From assembly GCF_050749815.1 (NCBI RefSeq), contig NZ_CP192735.1, forward strand, positions 2,170,001 through 2,234,000: a DNA stretch of 64,000 nucleotides, read 5' to 3'. Below the pieces are notes generated by a model. It was not told where the DNA came from. It searched no databases and worked only from the letters and a program-made list of their open reading frames with translations. The position numbers and the translations under genes are program-made. The first letter of the stretch is position 1; each line of letters begins with the position of its first letter. Source of the DNA: Dyella_A sp050749815 (lineage in GTDB: Bacteria > Pseudomonadota > Gammaproteobacteria > Xanthomonadales > Rhodanobacteraceae). This document shows, one piece after another, positions 7,343 to 24,935 of the stretch.

Positions 7343-8164
7343 TTACTTGCGACGACGCACGATGAACTGCTGCGTGCGCTTGTTGTTGCGGGTCTTGTAG
7401 CCCTTGGCCGGCGTGCCCCACGGGCTGACCGGATGACGACCACCAGAAGTCTTGCCCTCACCACCGCCGTGCGGATGGTCGACCGGGTTCATGACCACGC
7501 CGCGGACGGTCGGACGAATGCCCTTCCAACGCTTGGCGCCGGCCTTGCCCAGCTTCTTGAGGCTGTGCTCGGAGTTGCCGACTTCACCGATGGTGGCGCG
7601 GCAGTCGACCGGCACGCGGCGCATCTCGCCGGAGCGCAGACGCAGCGTGGCGTAACCGGACTCGCGAGCCACCAGCTGCACCGAGGCGCCGGCGCTGCGG
7701 GCGATCTGCGCACCCTTGCCTGCCTTCATCTCGATGCAGTGCACGGTCGAGCCGACCGGGATGTTGCGCAGCGGCAGGCAGTTGCCGGCCTTGATCGGCG
7801 AATCGGAGCCGGACACCAGACGGTCACCCACCGCCACGCCCTTCGGCGCGATGATGTAGCGGCGCTCGCCATCGGCGTAGCACAGCAGCGCGATGTGCGC
7901 GGTGCGGTTAGGATCGTACTCGATGCGCTCGACGACGCCCGCGATGCCTTCCTTGTCGCGCTTGAAGTCGATGATGCGGTAATGCTGCTTGTGACCGCCG
8001 CCACGATGACGCGTGGTGATGCGACCGTAATGGTTGCGACCACCCGTCTTCGACTGCGACTCGGTCAGCGGCGCGTAGGGAGCGCCCTTGTGCAGACCTT
8101 CCGTGCGGACGCTGACTGCGTCGCGACGCCCGGGCGAGGTCGGCTTGTGCGTAATTAGTGCCAT
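7343..8164 (-). CDS. rplB: 50S ribosomal protein L2
   Basis: L2 is needed for subunit association and peptidyl transferase centre formation. It is 273 residues from MALITHKPTSPGRRD. The N-terminal RNA-binding region (GRNHYGRITTRHRGGGHKQH) and the C-terminal signature with the catalytically important histidine (MNPVDHPHGGGEGKTSGGRH) are intact. It lies between rplW and rpsS with 17 and 12 base gaps. Confidence 0.98.
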   Translation of the reverse strand: MALITHKPTSPGRRDAVSVRTEGLHKGAPYAPLTESQSKTGGRNHYGRITTRHRGGGHKQHYRIIDFKRDKEGIAGVVERIEYDPNRTAHIALLCYADGERRYIIAPKGVAVGDRLVSGSDSPIKAGNCLPLRNIPVGSTVHCIEMKAGKGAQIARSAGASVQLVARESGYATLRLRSGEMRRVPVDCRATIGEVGNSEHSLKKLGKAGAKRWKGIRPTVRGVVMNPVDHPHGGGEGKTSGGRHPVSPWGTPAKGYKTRNNKRTQQFIVRRRK

Positions 8165-8181
8165 CTCACAGAACTCCTGGC

Positions 8182-8475
8182 TCAGGCCTTGGCCGACACA
8201 TCGATGGTCTGACCATCGGCGAGGCGCACATAGGCCTTGCGCTTGCCCTGGCGGCTGCCAGTGCGGAAACGGAAGGACTTGACCTTGCCCTTGGCGTTGA
8301 CGAGGTTCACCTGCTCGACCTTGACGTCGAACATCTGCTCCACGGCGGCGCGGACATCGGCCTTGGTTGCCTCGGGGGCGACGACAAACACGTACTGGTT
8401 GCTCTCGGCGAGGCGGGCAGCCTTTTCGGAGATGTGCGGGGCACGCAGCGTGTTGAGAATGCGTTCGTTGCTCAT
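8182..8475 (-). CDS. rplW: 50S ribosomal protein L23
   Basis: L23 is the main docking site for trigger factor and SRP at the tunnel exit. The ATG at 8475 (MSNERILNTLRAPHISEKAA, 97 residues) overlaps the rplD stop by four bases (ATGA), indicating coupling. An in-frame GTG three codons earlier is less likely. The core VNLVNAKGKVKSFRFRTG and trigger-factor-docking Glu region (HISEKAARLAE) are present. Confidence 0.97.
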   Translation of the reverse strand: MSNERILNTLRAPHISEKAARLAESNQYVFVVAPEATKADVRAAVEQMFDVKVEQVNLVNAKGKVKSFRFRTGSRQGKRKAYVRLADGQTIDVSAKA

Positions 8476-9074
8476 GCCAGCCACTCCTCGATCTTCTTCA
8501 CCGCATCGACGGTCATGACCACGTAGTCGGAGCCGACCAGGCTGACCGGATTCAGTGCCAGCACGTCGACCACATGGACGTACGGGATGTTGCGCGCCGC
8601 CAGGAACAGCGACTCGGTGGCATCCTCGGAAACCAGCAGCACGCGGCCGGACACCTGGAGCTCGGCGAGCTTGGCGACCATGGCGGAGGTCTTCGGGCTG
8701 TCGATGCCGAAGCCTTCGACGACCTTCAGACGGTCGGCACGATTGAGCTCGGCCAGAATCGAGCGGATCGCCACGCGGTACGACTTGCGGTTGACCTTCT
8801 GCTCGAAGCTGCGCGGCTTGGCGGCAAACGTCACACCACCGCCGACGAAGATCGGGGCGCGGTAGTCGCCGTGGCGGGCACCGCCGCCCTTCTGCTTCTT
8901 GAACTTCTTGGTGGTGCCGGACATCTCACCACGCGAAAGCTGGGCCTTGGTACCCGCGCGACCGCCGGCCTGGTAGGCCACGACCACCTGGTGAACCAGG
9001 GCCTGCTTGTACTCGCCGCCGAACACTTCGTCCGACACGCTGAGCGGCTTGGCGCCAATGACATTCAGTTCCAT
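8472..9074 (-). CDS. rplD: 50S ribosomal protein L4
   Basis: L4 reaches into the exit tunnel and, in E. coli, also represses the S10 operon by acting on its leader. The ATG at 9074 (MELNVIGAKPLSVSDEVFGG) gives 200 residues; the longer frame adds five residues that are not L4-like. The tunnel loop (KAQLSRGEMSGTTKKFKKQK) is intact. It overlaps rplW by four bases. Whether L4 regulates this operon cannot be told from sequence, but the rpsJ leader is long enough to be a target. Confidence 0.98.
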   Translation of the reverse strand: MELNVIGAKPLSVSDEVFGGEYKQALVHQVVVAYQAGGRAGTKAQLSRGEMSGTTKKFKKQKGGGARHGDYRAPIFVGGGVTFAAKPRSFEQKVNRKSYRVAIRSILAELNRADRLKVVEGFGIDSPKTSAMVAKLAELQVSGRVLLVSEDATESLFLAARNIPYVHVVDVLALNPVSLVGSDYVVMTVDAVKKIEEWLA

Positions 9075-9085
9075 GGCGTCTCTCC

Positions 9086-9727
9086 TCAACCCTTGGTGGT
9101 CGGACGGATGACGACGTCGCCACCGGTAGCACCCGGCACCGCGCCCTTCACCGCGATCAGGTGACGCTCGGCGTCGACCTTGACCACTTCCAGACCCTGC
9201 TGCGTGCGGTTGACCGCACCCATGTGGCCGGACATCTTCTTGCCCGGGAACACGCGACCCGGCGTCTGGCGCTGACCGATAGAACCCGGCGCGCGATGCG
9301 ACAGCGAGTTACCGTGGGTGGCGTCACCCATCTTGAAGTTCCAGCGCTTGATCGTGCCCTGGAAACCCTTGCCCTTCGACACGCCGGCGACGTCCACGAT
9401 CTGGCCCGCGGAGAACACGTCGTCCGCCTTGATCTCGGCGCCGACAGCGTACTTGCCGAGATCGTCGGCAGACACGCGGAACTCCCACAGCCCACGACCC
9501 GGCTCAACCTTCGCCTTGGCGTAGTGACCCTTCAGCGGCTGGGTCAGCAGCGAGGCGCGCTTCACGCCCGCCGCAACCTGCACAGCGCTGTAGCCATCAT
9601 TCTCTTCCGTCTTCACCTGGGTCACGCGGTTCGGCGTCGCTTCAATCAGCGTCACCGGAATCGAGCGGCCATCCTCAGTGAAGAGTCGGCTCATGCCGCA
9701 CTTGCGGCCAACCAGTCCGATACTCAT
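9086..9727 (-). CDS. rplC: 50S ribosomal protein L3
   Basis: L3 starts 50S assembly and reaches the peptidyl transferase centre with a basic loop. The ATG at 9727 (MSIGLVGRKCGMSRLFTEDG) gives 213 residues. The loop (GNSLSHRAPGSIGQRQTPGR) holds the glutamine (GSIGQ) that PrmB methylates in E. coli. The gaps to rpsJ and rplD are 20 and 11 bases. Confidence 0.98.
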   Translation of the reverse strand: MSIGLVGRKCGMSRLFTEDGRSIPVTLIEATPNRVTQVKTEENDGYSAVQVAAGVKRASLLTQPLKGHYAKAKVEPGRGLWEFRVSADDLGKYAVGAEIKADDVFSAGQIVDVAGVSKGKGFQGTIKRWNFKMGDATHGNSLSHRAPGSIGQRQTPGRVFPGKKMSGHMGAVNRTQQGLEVVKVDAERHLIAVKGAVPGATGGDVVIRPTTKG

Positions 9728-9747
9728 CTTCGTATCCTGTCTATCGC

Positions 9748-10059
9748 TCAACCGAGCTTGATCTGAACATCGACGCCAGCGGCGAGATCAAGCTTCATGA
9801 GCGCGTCCACGGTCTTGTCGTTGGGGTCAACGATGTCGAGTACACGCTTGTGCGTACGGGTCTCGTACTGGTCGCGTGCATCCTTGTCGACGTGCGGCGA
9901 CACCAGAATGGTGTAGCGCTCGATCTTGGTCGGGAGCGGAATCGGACCGAGAACCGTTGCGCCAGTGCGCTTGGCCGTCTCGACGATCTCGCTGGCCGAG
10001 CGGTCGATCAGACGGTGATCGTACGCCTTGAGCCGAATGCGAATCTTCTGGTTCGCCAT
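9748..10059 (-). CDS. rpsJ: 30S ribosomal protein S10 (NusE)
   Basis: S10 is a 30S head protein and, with NusB, a transcription antitermination factor. The ATG at 10059 (MANQKIRIRLKAYDHRLIDR) gives 103 residues, exactly the family length; the longer open frame lies in the 5' leader. The ribosome-binding loop (PIPLPTKIERYTILVSPHVD) is intact. It is the first gene of the S10 operon, behind its own promoter and a leader of about 143 nt. Confidence 0.98.
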   Translation of the reverse strand: MANQKIRIRLKAYDHRLIDRSASEIVETAKRTGATVLGPIPLPTKIERYTILVSPHVDKDARDQYETRTHKRVLDIVDPNDKTVDALMKLDLAAGVDVQIKLG

Positions 10060-10201
10060 AACCGTGTCCTGTTGTCTAAAGAACAAAAACTGTGATCCGG
10101 AACGGCTTCTCACCGCTCCGCACAACCCATGCCACCACGTGCGCGGGCCGCCACCAGGGGCCGCCCAAAATGTTCGGCAAGCCGGAAAACCGACTTGCCG
10201 A
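10060..10201 (-). promoter_or_regulatory. S10 operon 5' leader
   Basis: If transcription starts near 10202, rpsJ has a leader of about 143 nt. It opens with an 11-bp stem (10175-10185 with 10190-10200, one G-T pair) capped by a four-T loop on the RNA strand. The position and length resemble the enterobacterial L4-controlled S10 leader, but I see no recognisable L4-binding sequence; the role is inferred. Confidence 0.5.
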
Positions 10202-10208
10202 GCAGAAA

Positions 10209-10237
10209 AGTATAAAAGGCGTAAAAACAAAGATCAA
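10209..10237 (-). promoter_or_regulatory. S10 operon promoter
   Basis: On the minus strand TTGATC (10232-10237) and TATACT (10209-10214) are separated by exactly 17 bases in a T-rich spacer. This is one of the best sigma-70 matches in the window and lies between tuf copy 1 and rpsJ, so it probably drives the S10-spc genes. Confidence 0.75.
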
Positions 10238-10440
10238 CAAGGCGCAAGCCTTGGTGATCGCGTCATAGCCCCAGGCGTTCCGTGCCAGCGAACTCGAAGC
10301 GCATCCTGCACCTCATTTCGCGGTAAGGAGGCTCACTGACGAGCAGCAAGCCCTCCATATAACCCGTCAAGCATAGCAAGCTCTAACGACAAAGAAAAGA
10401 GGGTCAGCCTATTTTCCCTTGCCGCTGACGCTGGATAGCA

Positions 10441-10501
10441 CAACGGCGGCCGTAGCCGCCGTTGCATCCAGCCACCGGGCGACGCCACGAGGGGCGTCGC
10501 C
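10441..10501 (-). terminator. Tandem stem-loops after tuf copy 1
   Basis: GGCGACGCC (10478-10486) pairs with GGCGTCGCC (10493-10501), and CAACGGCGGC (10441-10450) pairs with GCCGCCGTTG (10455-10464). Both are perfect stems 19 and 56 bases after the tuf stop. No clean T-run follows, so termination may be partial or the stems may protect the str mRNA 3' end. Confidence 0.5.
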
Positions 10502-10519
10502 GGAAGGCAAGGACAAGCC

Positions 10520-11710
<1,191 letters not shown>

Positions 11711-11760
11711 GACTCTAACCTCTGAAAAAAGAACCGCAATTATAACGAAAGTTGGCCCTG

Positions 11761-13851
11761 TCAGGCCCTCCTGGTGACTTGCTCGGCCATCGACGCCGGC
11801 AACTCGGCGTAATGATCGAATTCCATCGTGTATGTCGCCCGCCCCTGGGTCAGCGAGCGCAGGCTGGTGGCGTAGCCGAACATCTCGCCCAGCGGCACCA
11901 GCGCATCGATCGCCTTGACCGAGCCGGCGTCGCGCGAGCCCCGCAGAATACCGCGACGGCGACTGAGGTCGCCCATCACGTCCCCCATGTGCTCGTCGGG
12001 GGTCACCACCGCCACGCGCATCACCGGCTCCAGCAGGGCGGGACCTGCCTTGCCGTAGGCCTCCTTGAACGCCTGCGACGCAGCAATCCGGAACGCCAGC
12101 TCGGACGAATCGACCTCGTGGAACGAGCCGTCGACCAAGCGGACACCGACGTCCACCACCGGGAATCCGGCGAGCGGACCGCTGGCCATCGCCTCCTGGA
12201 CGCCCCGGTCGATGGCGGGAATGTATTCGCGCGGGATCGCGCCACCAACGATGGCGTTCTCGAACGCATATCCCTGGCCGCGCTCGCGCGGGGTCAACTC
12301 GATCACCACGTGGCCGAACTGCCCCTTGCCGGCAGACTGGCGCACGAAGCGCCCTTCCTGCCGCACCGGCCGGCGAATCGTCTCGCGATATGCCACCTGA
12401 GGCTTGCCGACGATCGCCTCGACCTGAAACTCGCGGCGCATGCGGTCGACCAGAATGTCCAGATGCAGCTCGCCCATACCGGCGATGATGGTCTGGCCCG
12501 ACTCGGGGTCGATGCGCACACGAAACGACGGATCCTCCGCAGCCAGCCGCCCCAGTGCAACACCCATCCGCTCCTGGTCGGCGGCGGTCTTCGGCTCGAC
12601 CGCCATGGCGATCACCGGCTCAGGGAACGTCATCCGCTCGAGGGTGATCACGTGATCACTGGCGCACAGCGTGTCGCCCGTCGTCACATCTTTGAGCCCC
12701 ACCGCCGCAGCGATGTCGCCGGCACGTACCTCGCGGATCTCGTCGCGCTCGTTGGCGTGCATCTGCATGATGCGGCCGATCCGCTCCTTGCGCCCTTTCC
12801 CCGGGTTGTACACCGCATCGCCGGAGCTGAGCGTGCCGGAATACACGCGGAAGAACGTCAGCGCGCCGATGAGCGGGTCGATCATGATCTTGAACGCCAG
12901 CGCCGCGAACGGCTGGTCGTCGGCGGCGATGCGCGAGTCTTCGCGGTCGCGCTCGTCGACGCCCCGTACCGGCGGGCGATCGCTTGGGGACGGGAGAAAA
13001 TGGATCACCGCGTCGAGCACCGCCTGCACGCCCTTGTTCTTGAACGCCGAGCCACAGAACACCGGGATCAGCGTGGCGGCGAGCGTGCCCGCCCGCAGCC
13101 CGGCCATCACTTCCTGGTCGCTGAGATCGCCCTCGTCGAGGTACTTGTTCATCAGCGCCTCGGACGTCTCGGCCGCCGACTCGACCATGAAGCTTCGCGC
13201 CCGGCGCGCCGGCTCGACGAGATCCGGCGGGATGTCGCGATACTCGAATTGCATGCCCTGGGACGCGTCGTCCCAGTAGATCGCGCGCATCGACATGAGG
13301 TCGACCACGCCGACGAAGTCGTCCTCGGCGCCAATCGGCAGCTGCATCGGCACGGGATTGGCCTCGAGGCGCTCCTTCAGCTGCGCCACGACCTTGTCGA
13401 AATCCGCGCCGGTGCGATCCATCTTGTTGATGAAGGCCAGGCGAGGAACGGAGTACTTGTTGGCCTGGCGCCAGACTGTCTCCGACTGCGACTGCACGCC
13501 GCCGACGGCACACAGCACGAACACGGCACCGTCGAGCACGCGCAAAGAGCGCTCCACCTCGATGGTGAAGTCGACATGGCCGGGGGTGTCGATGATGTTG
13601 AAGCGGTGCTCGGGCAGCGAGCGATCCATGCCCTTCCAGAAGGCCGTGGTGGCCGCGGAGGTGATGGTGATGCCCCGCTCCTGCTCCTGCTCCATCCAGT
13701 CCATCGTGGCCGCGCCGTCGTGCACCTCACCGATTTTGCGGCTGACCCCTGTGTAGAACAGGATGCGCTCGGTGGTCGTGGTCTTCCCGGCATCGATGTG
13801 GGCCATGATGCCGAAATTCCGGTAGCGCTCGATCGGGGTCGTGCGTGCCAC
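11761..13851 (-). CDS. fusA: Elongation factor G
   Basis: EF-G is the GTPase that drives translocation and, with RRF, ribosome recycling. It is 696 residues from MARTTPIERYRNFGIMAHID. Visible are G1 AHIDAGKTTTTERIL, G2/switch I (ERGITITSAATT), G3 DTPGHVDF, G4 NKMD, domain III (GMGELHLDILVDRMRREF) and the domain IV segment KGQFGHVVIELTPRERGQGY. Domain IV is several residues shorter here than in xanthomonad and enteric EF-G as I remember them (about 704 to 708 in total). Its place between rpsG and tuf is canonical. Confidence 0.96.
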   Translation of the reverse strand: MARTTPIERYRNFGIMAHIDAGKTTTTERILFYTGVSRKIGEVHDGAATMDWMEQEQERGITITSAATTAFWKGMDRSLPEHRFNIIDTPGHVDFTIEVERSLRVLDGAVFVLCAVGGVQSQSETVWRQANKYSVPRLAFINKMDRTGADFDKVVAQLKERLEANPVPMQLPIGAEDDFVGVVDLMSMRAIYWDDASQGMQFEYRDIPPDLVEPARRARSFMVESAAETSEALMNKYLDEGDLSDQEVMAGLRAGTLAATLIPVFCGSAFKNKGVQAVLDAVIHFLPSPSDRPPVRGVDERDREDSRIAADDQPFAALAFKIMIDPLIGALTFFRVYSGTLSSGDAVYNPGKGRKERIGRIMQMHANERDEIREVRAGDIAAAVGLKDVTTGDTLCASDHVITLERMTFPEPVIAMAVEPKTAADQERMGVALGRLAAEDPSFRVRIDPESGQTIIAGMGELHLDILVDRMRREFQVEAIVGKPQVAYRETIRRPVRQEGRFVRQSAGKGQFGHVVIELTPRERGQGYAFENAIVGGAIPREYIPAIDRGVQEAMASGPLAGFPVVDVGVRLVDGSFHEVDSSELAFRIAASQAFKEAYGKAGPALLEPVMRVAVVTPDEHMGDVMGDLSRRRGILRGSRDAGSVKAIDALVPLGEMFGYATSLRSLTQGRATYTMEFDHYAELPASMAEQVTRRA

Positions 13852-13923
13852 GATGCTGACCTCTGAAATGCGAGAAGGCAGTGGACGAGCCCTCGGGCCC
13901 GCCCACTGCCTTGCAAGTCACGC

Positions 13924-14391
13924 TTACCAGCGGTAGTGCGAGAACGCCTTGTTGGCTTCCGCCATGCGGTGCGTTTCTTCGCGCTTCTTGATCGCGCCAC
14001 CGCGATTCTCGGAAGCTTCCAGCAGCTCGGCAGCCAGCTTGCGCGGCATCGAGGTCTCGCCGCGCTTGCGCGCCGCGTCGATCGCCCAGCGCATGGCCAG
14101 CGCCATGCGGCGGCCCGGACGGACTTCGACCGGCACCTGATAGGTGGCACCGCCCACACGGCGGGACTTCACCTCGACCGCCGGAGCGATGTTGTTGAGT
14201 GCCTTCTCGACCAGAGCCACCGGCTCCGGATTCTTCTCACCGAGCTGGGTGAGCGCGCCGTACACGATGCTCTCGGCGACGGACTTCTTGCCGCTCTTCA
14301 TCACCATATTGATGAAGCGGGCAATCAGCTGGCTGCCGTGCTTGGGGTCCGGCAGGACCAGACGGGCGGGATGTGAACCTTTACGCGACAT
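13924..14391 (-). CDS. rpsG: 30S ribosomal protein S7
   Basis: S7 starts assembly of the 30S head and represses the str operon in E. coli. It is 155 residues from MSRKGSHPARLVLPDPKHGS, with the signature ARFINMVMKSGKKSVAESIV and the beta-hairpin (VEVRPGRRMALAMRWAI) that contacts E-site tRNA. It lies between rpsL and fusA. Confidence 0.98.
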   Translation of the reverse strand: MSRKGSHPARLVLPDPKHGSQLIARFINMVMKSGKKSVAESIVYGALTQLGEKNPEPVALVEKALNNIAPAVEVKSRRVGGATYQVPVEVRPGRRMALAMRWAIDAARKRGETSMPRKLAAELLEASENRGGAIKKREETHRMAEANKAFSHYRW

Positions 14392-14409
14392 GTTGGGTGT
14401 CCTTGACTC

Positions 14410-14784
14410 TTATTTCTTCGGGCGCTTGGCGCCGTACTTGGAGCGCGACTGGCGGCGCTTGGTCACGCCGGCGCAATCGAGGCTGCCGCGCACGGTGTGG
14501 TAACGGACGCCCGGAAGATCCTTGACGCGGCCACCGCGGATGAGCACCACCGAGTGCTCCTGCAGGTTGTGGCCTTCGCCGCCGATGTAGCTGATGACCT
14601 CGTAACCGTTGGTCAGGCGCACCTTGGCGACCTTGCGCAGGGCCGAGTTCGGCTTCTTCGGGGTGGTGGTGTAGACGCGGGTGCAGACACCACGACGCTG
14701 CGGGCTGCTCTGCAGGGCCGGCGAAGCGCTCTTGTAGCTCTTCGGGCTGCGGGACTTGCGCACCAACTGATTGACTGTCGTCAT
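14410..14784 (-). CDS. rpsL: 30S ribosomal protein S12
   Basis: S12 sits at the decoding centre and controls accuracy. It is 124 residues from MTTVNQLVRKSRSPKSYKS. The streptomycin-linked lysines are present (TPKKPNSALRK, equivalent to K42/K43, and GRVKDLPGVRYH, equivalent to K87/K88), so the allele looks wild type and streptomycin-sensitive. The aspartate that RimO/YcaO act on in E. coli is in VKDLPGV. First gene of the str operon. Confidence 0.98.
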   Translation of the reverse strand: MTTVNQLVRKSRSPKSYKSASPALQSSPQRRGVCTRVYTTTPKKPNSALRKVAKVRLTNGYEVISYIGGEGHNLQEHSVVLIRGGRVKDLPGVRYHTVRGSLDCAGVTKRRQSRSKYGAKRPKK

Positions 14785-14846
14785 GCGGAACTATTCCTGG
14801 GAAACATAAAGGCAGACCGATACGTTCGGCCTGCCAAGAAGCGGAA

Positions 14847-14875
14847 ATTTAACATGGGCCATCTGCACAGGGCAA
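14847..14875 (-). promoter_or_regulatory. Weak candidate str-operon promoter
   Basis: On the minus strand TTGCCC (14870-14875) and TTAAAT (14847-14852) are 17 bases apart, each 4/6 to consensus, 62 bases before the rpsL start. The rpoC-rpsL gap is only 176 bases and read-through from rpoC is equally possible. Confidence 0.35.
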
Positions 14876-14905
14876 ACGGACACCGCGCATCCATGACCCG
14901 AACAC

Positions 14906-14925
14906 GAGGCGCCTCCGTGCGCCTC
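14906..14925 (-). other. Stem-loop after rpoC
   Basis: GAGGCGC (14906-14912) and GCGCCTC (14919-14925) form a 7-bp stem with a 6-base loop, 36 bases after the rpoC stop. No T-run follows. It could be a weak terminator or a 3'-end stabiliser. Confidence 0.35.
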
Positions 14926-14960
14926 ATTTCGTATGTCAACGAGTGAAGCCCGCGAGGGGC

Positions 14961-19166
<4,206 letters not shown>

Positions 19167-19191
19167 TGCATAAGCTCCTGTAACCCGTCGG

Positions 19192-23352
<4,161 letters not shown>

Positions 23353-23572
23353 GGTCGGTGACGCCTCGGTTCGCAGTGGCGCCGGTGGTGCACACACCGG
23401 CTGAATGATGAAAAGCGGCGATGTTCCGGCTGGCCATGCAGGCCCGGCGGGACATCAAAAAGACAGGAGTCAGAGGTCGGCACGCGGCCTCTCAGTACTG
23501 CCTTCCCGGGTGACGCGGTACGGCGGTAAAACGAGCCAGCACGCAACACTGGCCTTGCAACAGGCAAAGCCC

Positions 23573-23588
23573 GGGGGCTTGCGCCCCC
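23573..23588 (-). terminator. GC-rich hairpin in the rplL-rpoB gap (attenuator candidate)
   Basis: GGGGGC (23573-23578) and GCCCCC (23583-23588) form a perfect stem with a tetraloop (GCAA on the RNA strand), 47 bases after the rplL stop. In E. coli the same gap holds a partial terminator and an RNase III site that set the ratio of L7/L12 to RNA polymerase. No T-run follows, so processing or pausing is as likely as termination. Confidence 0.45.
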
Positions 23589-23635
23589 AGGCTTGCGTGA
23601 CGCTAGATCAAACTGATGGCGCGCAAGAGCGCCAA

Positions 23636-24007
23636 TTACTTCAGTTCGACCGTGGCGCCGGCAGCTTCCAGATCCTTCTTGAACTTCTCGGCGTCTTCCT
23701 TCGAAGCCTGCTCCTTCACGACGCCACCGGCCTCGGTGAGGTCCTTGGCTTCCTTCAGGCCCAGGCCGGTGATCGCGCGAACGGCCTTGATCACGTCGAC
23801 CTTCTTTTCGCCGGCGGACTTCAGGATCACGTCGAACTCGGTCTGCGCTTCGGCAGCCGGGCCGGCGGCGGCCGGGCCAGCGGCCATCATCACCGGGGCA
23901 GCGGCGGTGACGCCAAACTTCTCTTCGATGGCCTTCACCAGGTCCATCACTTCCATCAGCGACTTGGCGGCGACGGCTTCAACGATCTGTTCGTTGGTCA
24001 GGGACAT
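23636..24007 (-). CDS. rplL: 50S ribosomal protein L7/L12
   Basis: L7/L12 forms the multi-copy stalk that recruits translational GTPases. It is 123 residues from MSLTNEQIVEAVAAKSLMEV: N-terminal dimerisation domain (1 to 33), an Ala/Pro-rich hinge (GPAAAGPAAE), and the C-terminal domain with KVDVIKAVRAITGLGLKEAK. The gap to rplJ is 45 bases, as expected for a gene needing its own strong ribosome binding site. Confidence 0.98.
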   Translation of the reverse strand: MSLTNEQIVEAVAAKSLMEVMDLVKAIEEKFGVTAAAPVMMAAGPAAAGPAAEAQTEFDVILKSAGEKKVDVIKAVRAITGLGLKEAKDLTEAGGVVKEQASKEDAEKFKKDLEAAGATVELK

Positions 24008-24052
24008 TTGATTTACCTCTGGAAATAAAATCGGTTTGAAAAGGCGTCGAGC

Positions 24053-24586
24053 TTAGGCGGCGGTTTCGGCATCGGCCGGCGCGGCGGCGGCATCGCCACC
24101 ACCCTGCTGATCGGCCACGGCCTTGACCACGCGGGCAAACATCGAAGCCGGCTCGGCCAGCACGCGGGCAAGCATGCCCAGCGCCTGCTCGAGGGTCGGC
24201 AGCGAGGCCAGCACGTCGACGTGCTCAGCCGGATACAGCTTGCCTTCCACGGAAACGACCTTCGCCTTCAGCTTGTCGTTGCCCTTGGCGAATTCCTTGA
24301 TCAGGCGCCCGGCAGCACCGGGTTCCTCAGTCGAGAACGCATACAGCAGCGGACCGGTCAGGGCGTCCTTGACGACCTCGAACTCGGTACCGACCACCGC
24401 GCGCGACGCCAGCGTGTTCTTGACAACCTTCAAGAAAACGCCAGTTTCGCGAGCCTTGCGGCGCATCTCGGTCATCTGCGCGACCGTGGTGCCTGCGTAC
24501 TCGGCTGCAACCAAGGAGTGGGCCTTGGCGGCGACTTCTGCCAGCTCGGCGACTACTTCTTGCTTCTGGGACAGATTGAGAGCCAT
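24053..24586 (-). CDS. rplJ: 50S ribosomal protein L10
   Basis: L10 anchors the L7/L12 dimers to 23S rRNA. It is 177 residues from MALNLSQKQEVVAELAEVAA, with the RNA-binding domain (VAEYAGTTVAQMTEMRRKAR) and the helical L12-binding C-terminus ending in an Ala-rich stretch. The L10-L12 complex represses its own mRNA in E. coli; the 349-base gap upstream is consistent with such a leader. Confidence 0.98.
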   Translation of the reverse strand: MALNLSQKQEVVAELAEVAAKAHSLVAAEYAGTTVAQMTEMRRKARETGVFLKVVKNTLASRAVVGTEFEVVKDALTGPLLYAFSTEEPGAAGRLIKEFAKGNDKLKAKVVSVEGKLYPAEHVDVLASLPTLEQALGMLARVLAEPASMFARVVKAVADQQGGGDAAAAPADAETAA

Positions 24587-24760
24587 TGCACTCCTCCAAA
24601 TGAACTCCGCTCACGGCTCCTGCCGCTTGCGGTCCTGGGCGACGCCCTCCGTGACGTCGGGGACCCGATAAGGTCCCGGGTGGTGGCCTTTCCAGAAAAA
24701 CGATTCCAGAAGGGGCAGCACCATCTGCGCAGGCCGAACTCCCGAAGGAGTCCGATTAAG
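24587..24760 (-). promoter_or_regulatory. Probable L10 leader of rplJ
   Basis: The region just before rplJ can fold extensively. The clearest element is a UUCG-capped hairpin on the RNA strand (24735-24742 with 24747-24754, 8 bp with one G-T pair). Its place, 150 to 170 nt before the start, fits the L10(L12)4-binding autoregulatory leader found upstream of rplJ in most bacteria. The exact limits are a guess. Confidence 0.5.
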
Positions 24761-24853
24761 CGGCCCCGCTTGCAACGACGGCGACTCCTTGCCAGCACGA
24801 GCTCCCTGCCCGTCGTCGTCGCGCGCTGAACGCGCCTGCGGTCTTTGACGGCG

Positions 24854-24874
24854 GCCCCGGCACAAGGCCGGGGC
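24854..24874 (-). other. Second stem-loop in the rplA-rplJ gap
   Basis: GCCCCGGC (24854-24861) and GCCGGGGC (24867-24874) form a perfect 8-bp stem with a 5-base loop. It lies directly downstream of the T-tailed hairpin at 24882-24919 in transcription direction. There is no T-run after it. Confidence 0.4.
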
Positions 24875-24881
24875 TACCCTC

Positions 24882-24919
24882 AAAAACTTGCCTGCACGGC
24901 CCTTAGGGGCCCCGGCAGG
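24882..24919 (-). terminator. Rho-independent terminator or attenuator after rplA
   Basis: An outer stem CCTGC/GCAGG (24891-24895, 24915-24919) encloses GGCCC/GGGCC (24898-24902, 24907-24911), and on the minus strand it is followed by five T (24882-24886). It starts 17 bases after the rplA stop. It probably reduces read-through from rplKA into rplJL-rpoBC. Confidence 0.55.
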
Positions 24920-24935
24920 ACTTGAACTTGCTTGC

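Noticed and set aside
14935..14940. Perfect TTGACA on the minus strand after rpoC
   Set aside because: No -10 element at 16-18 bases downstream, so not called as a promoter.
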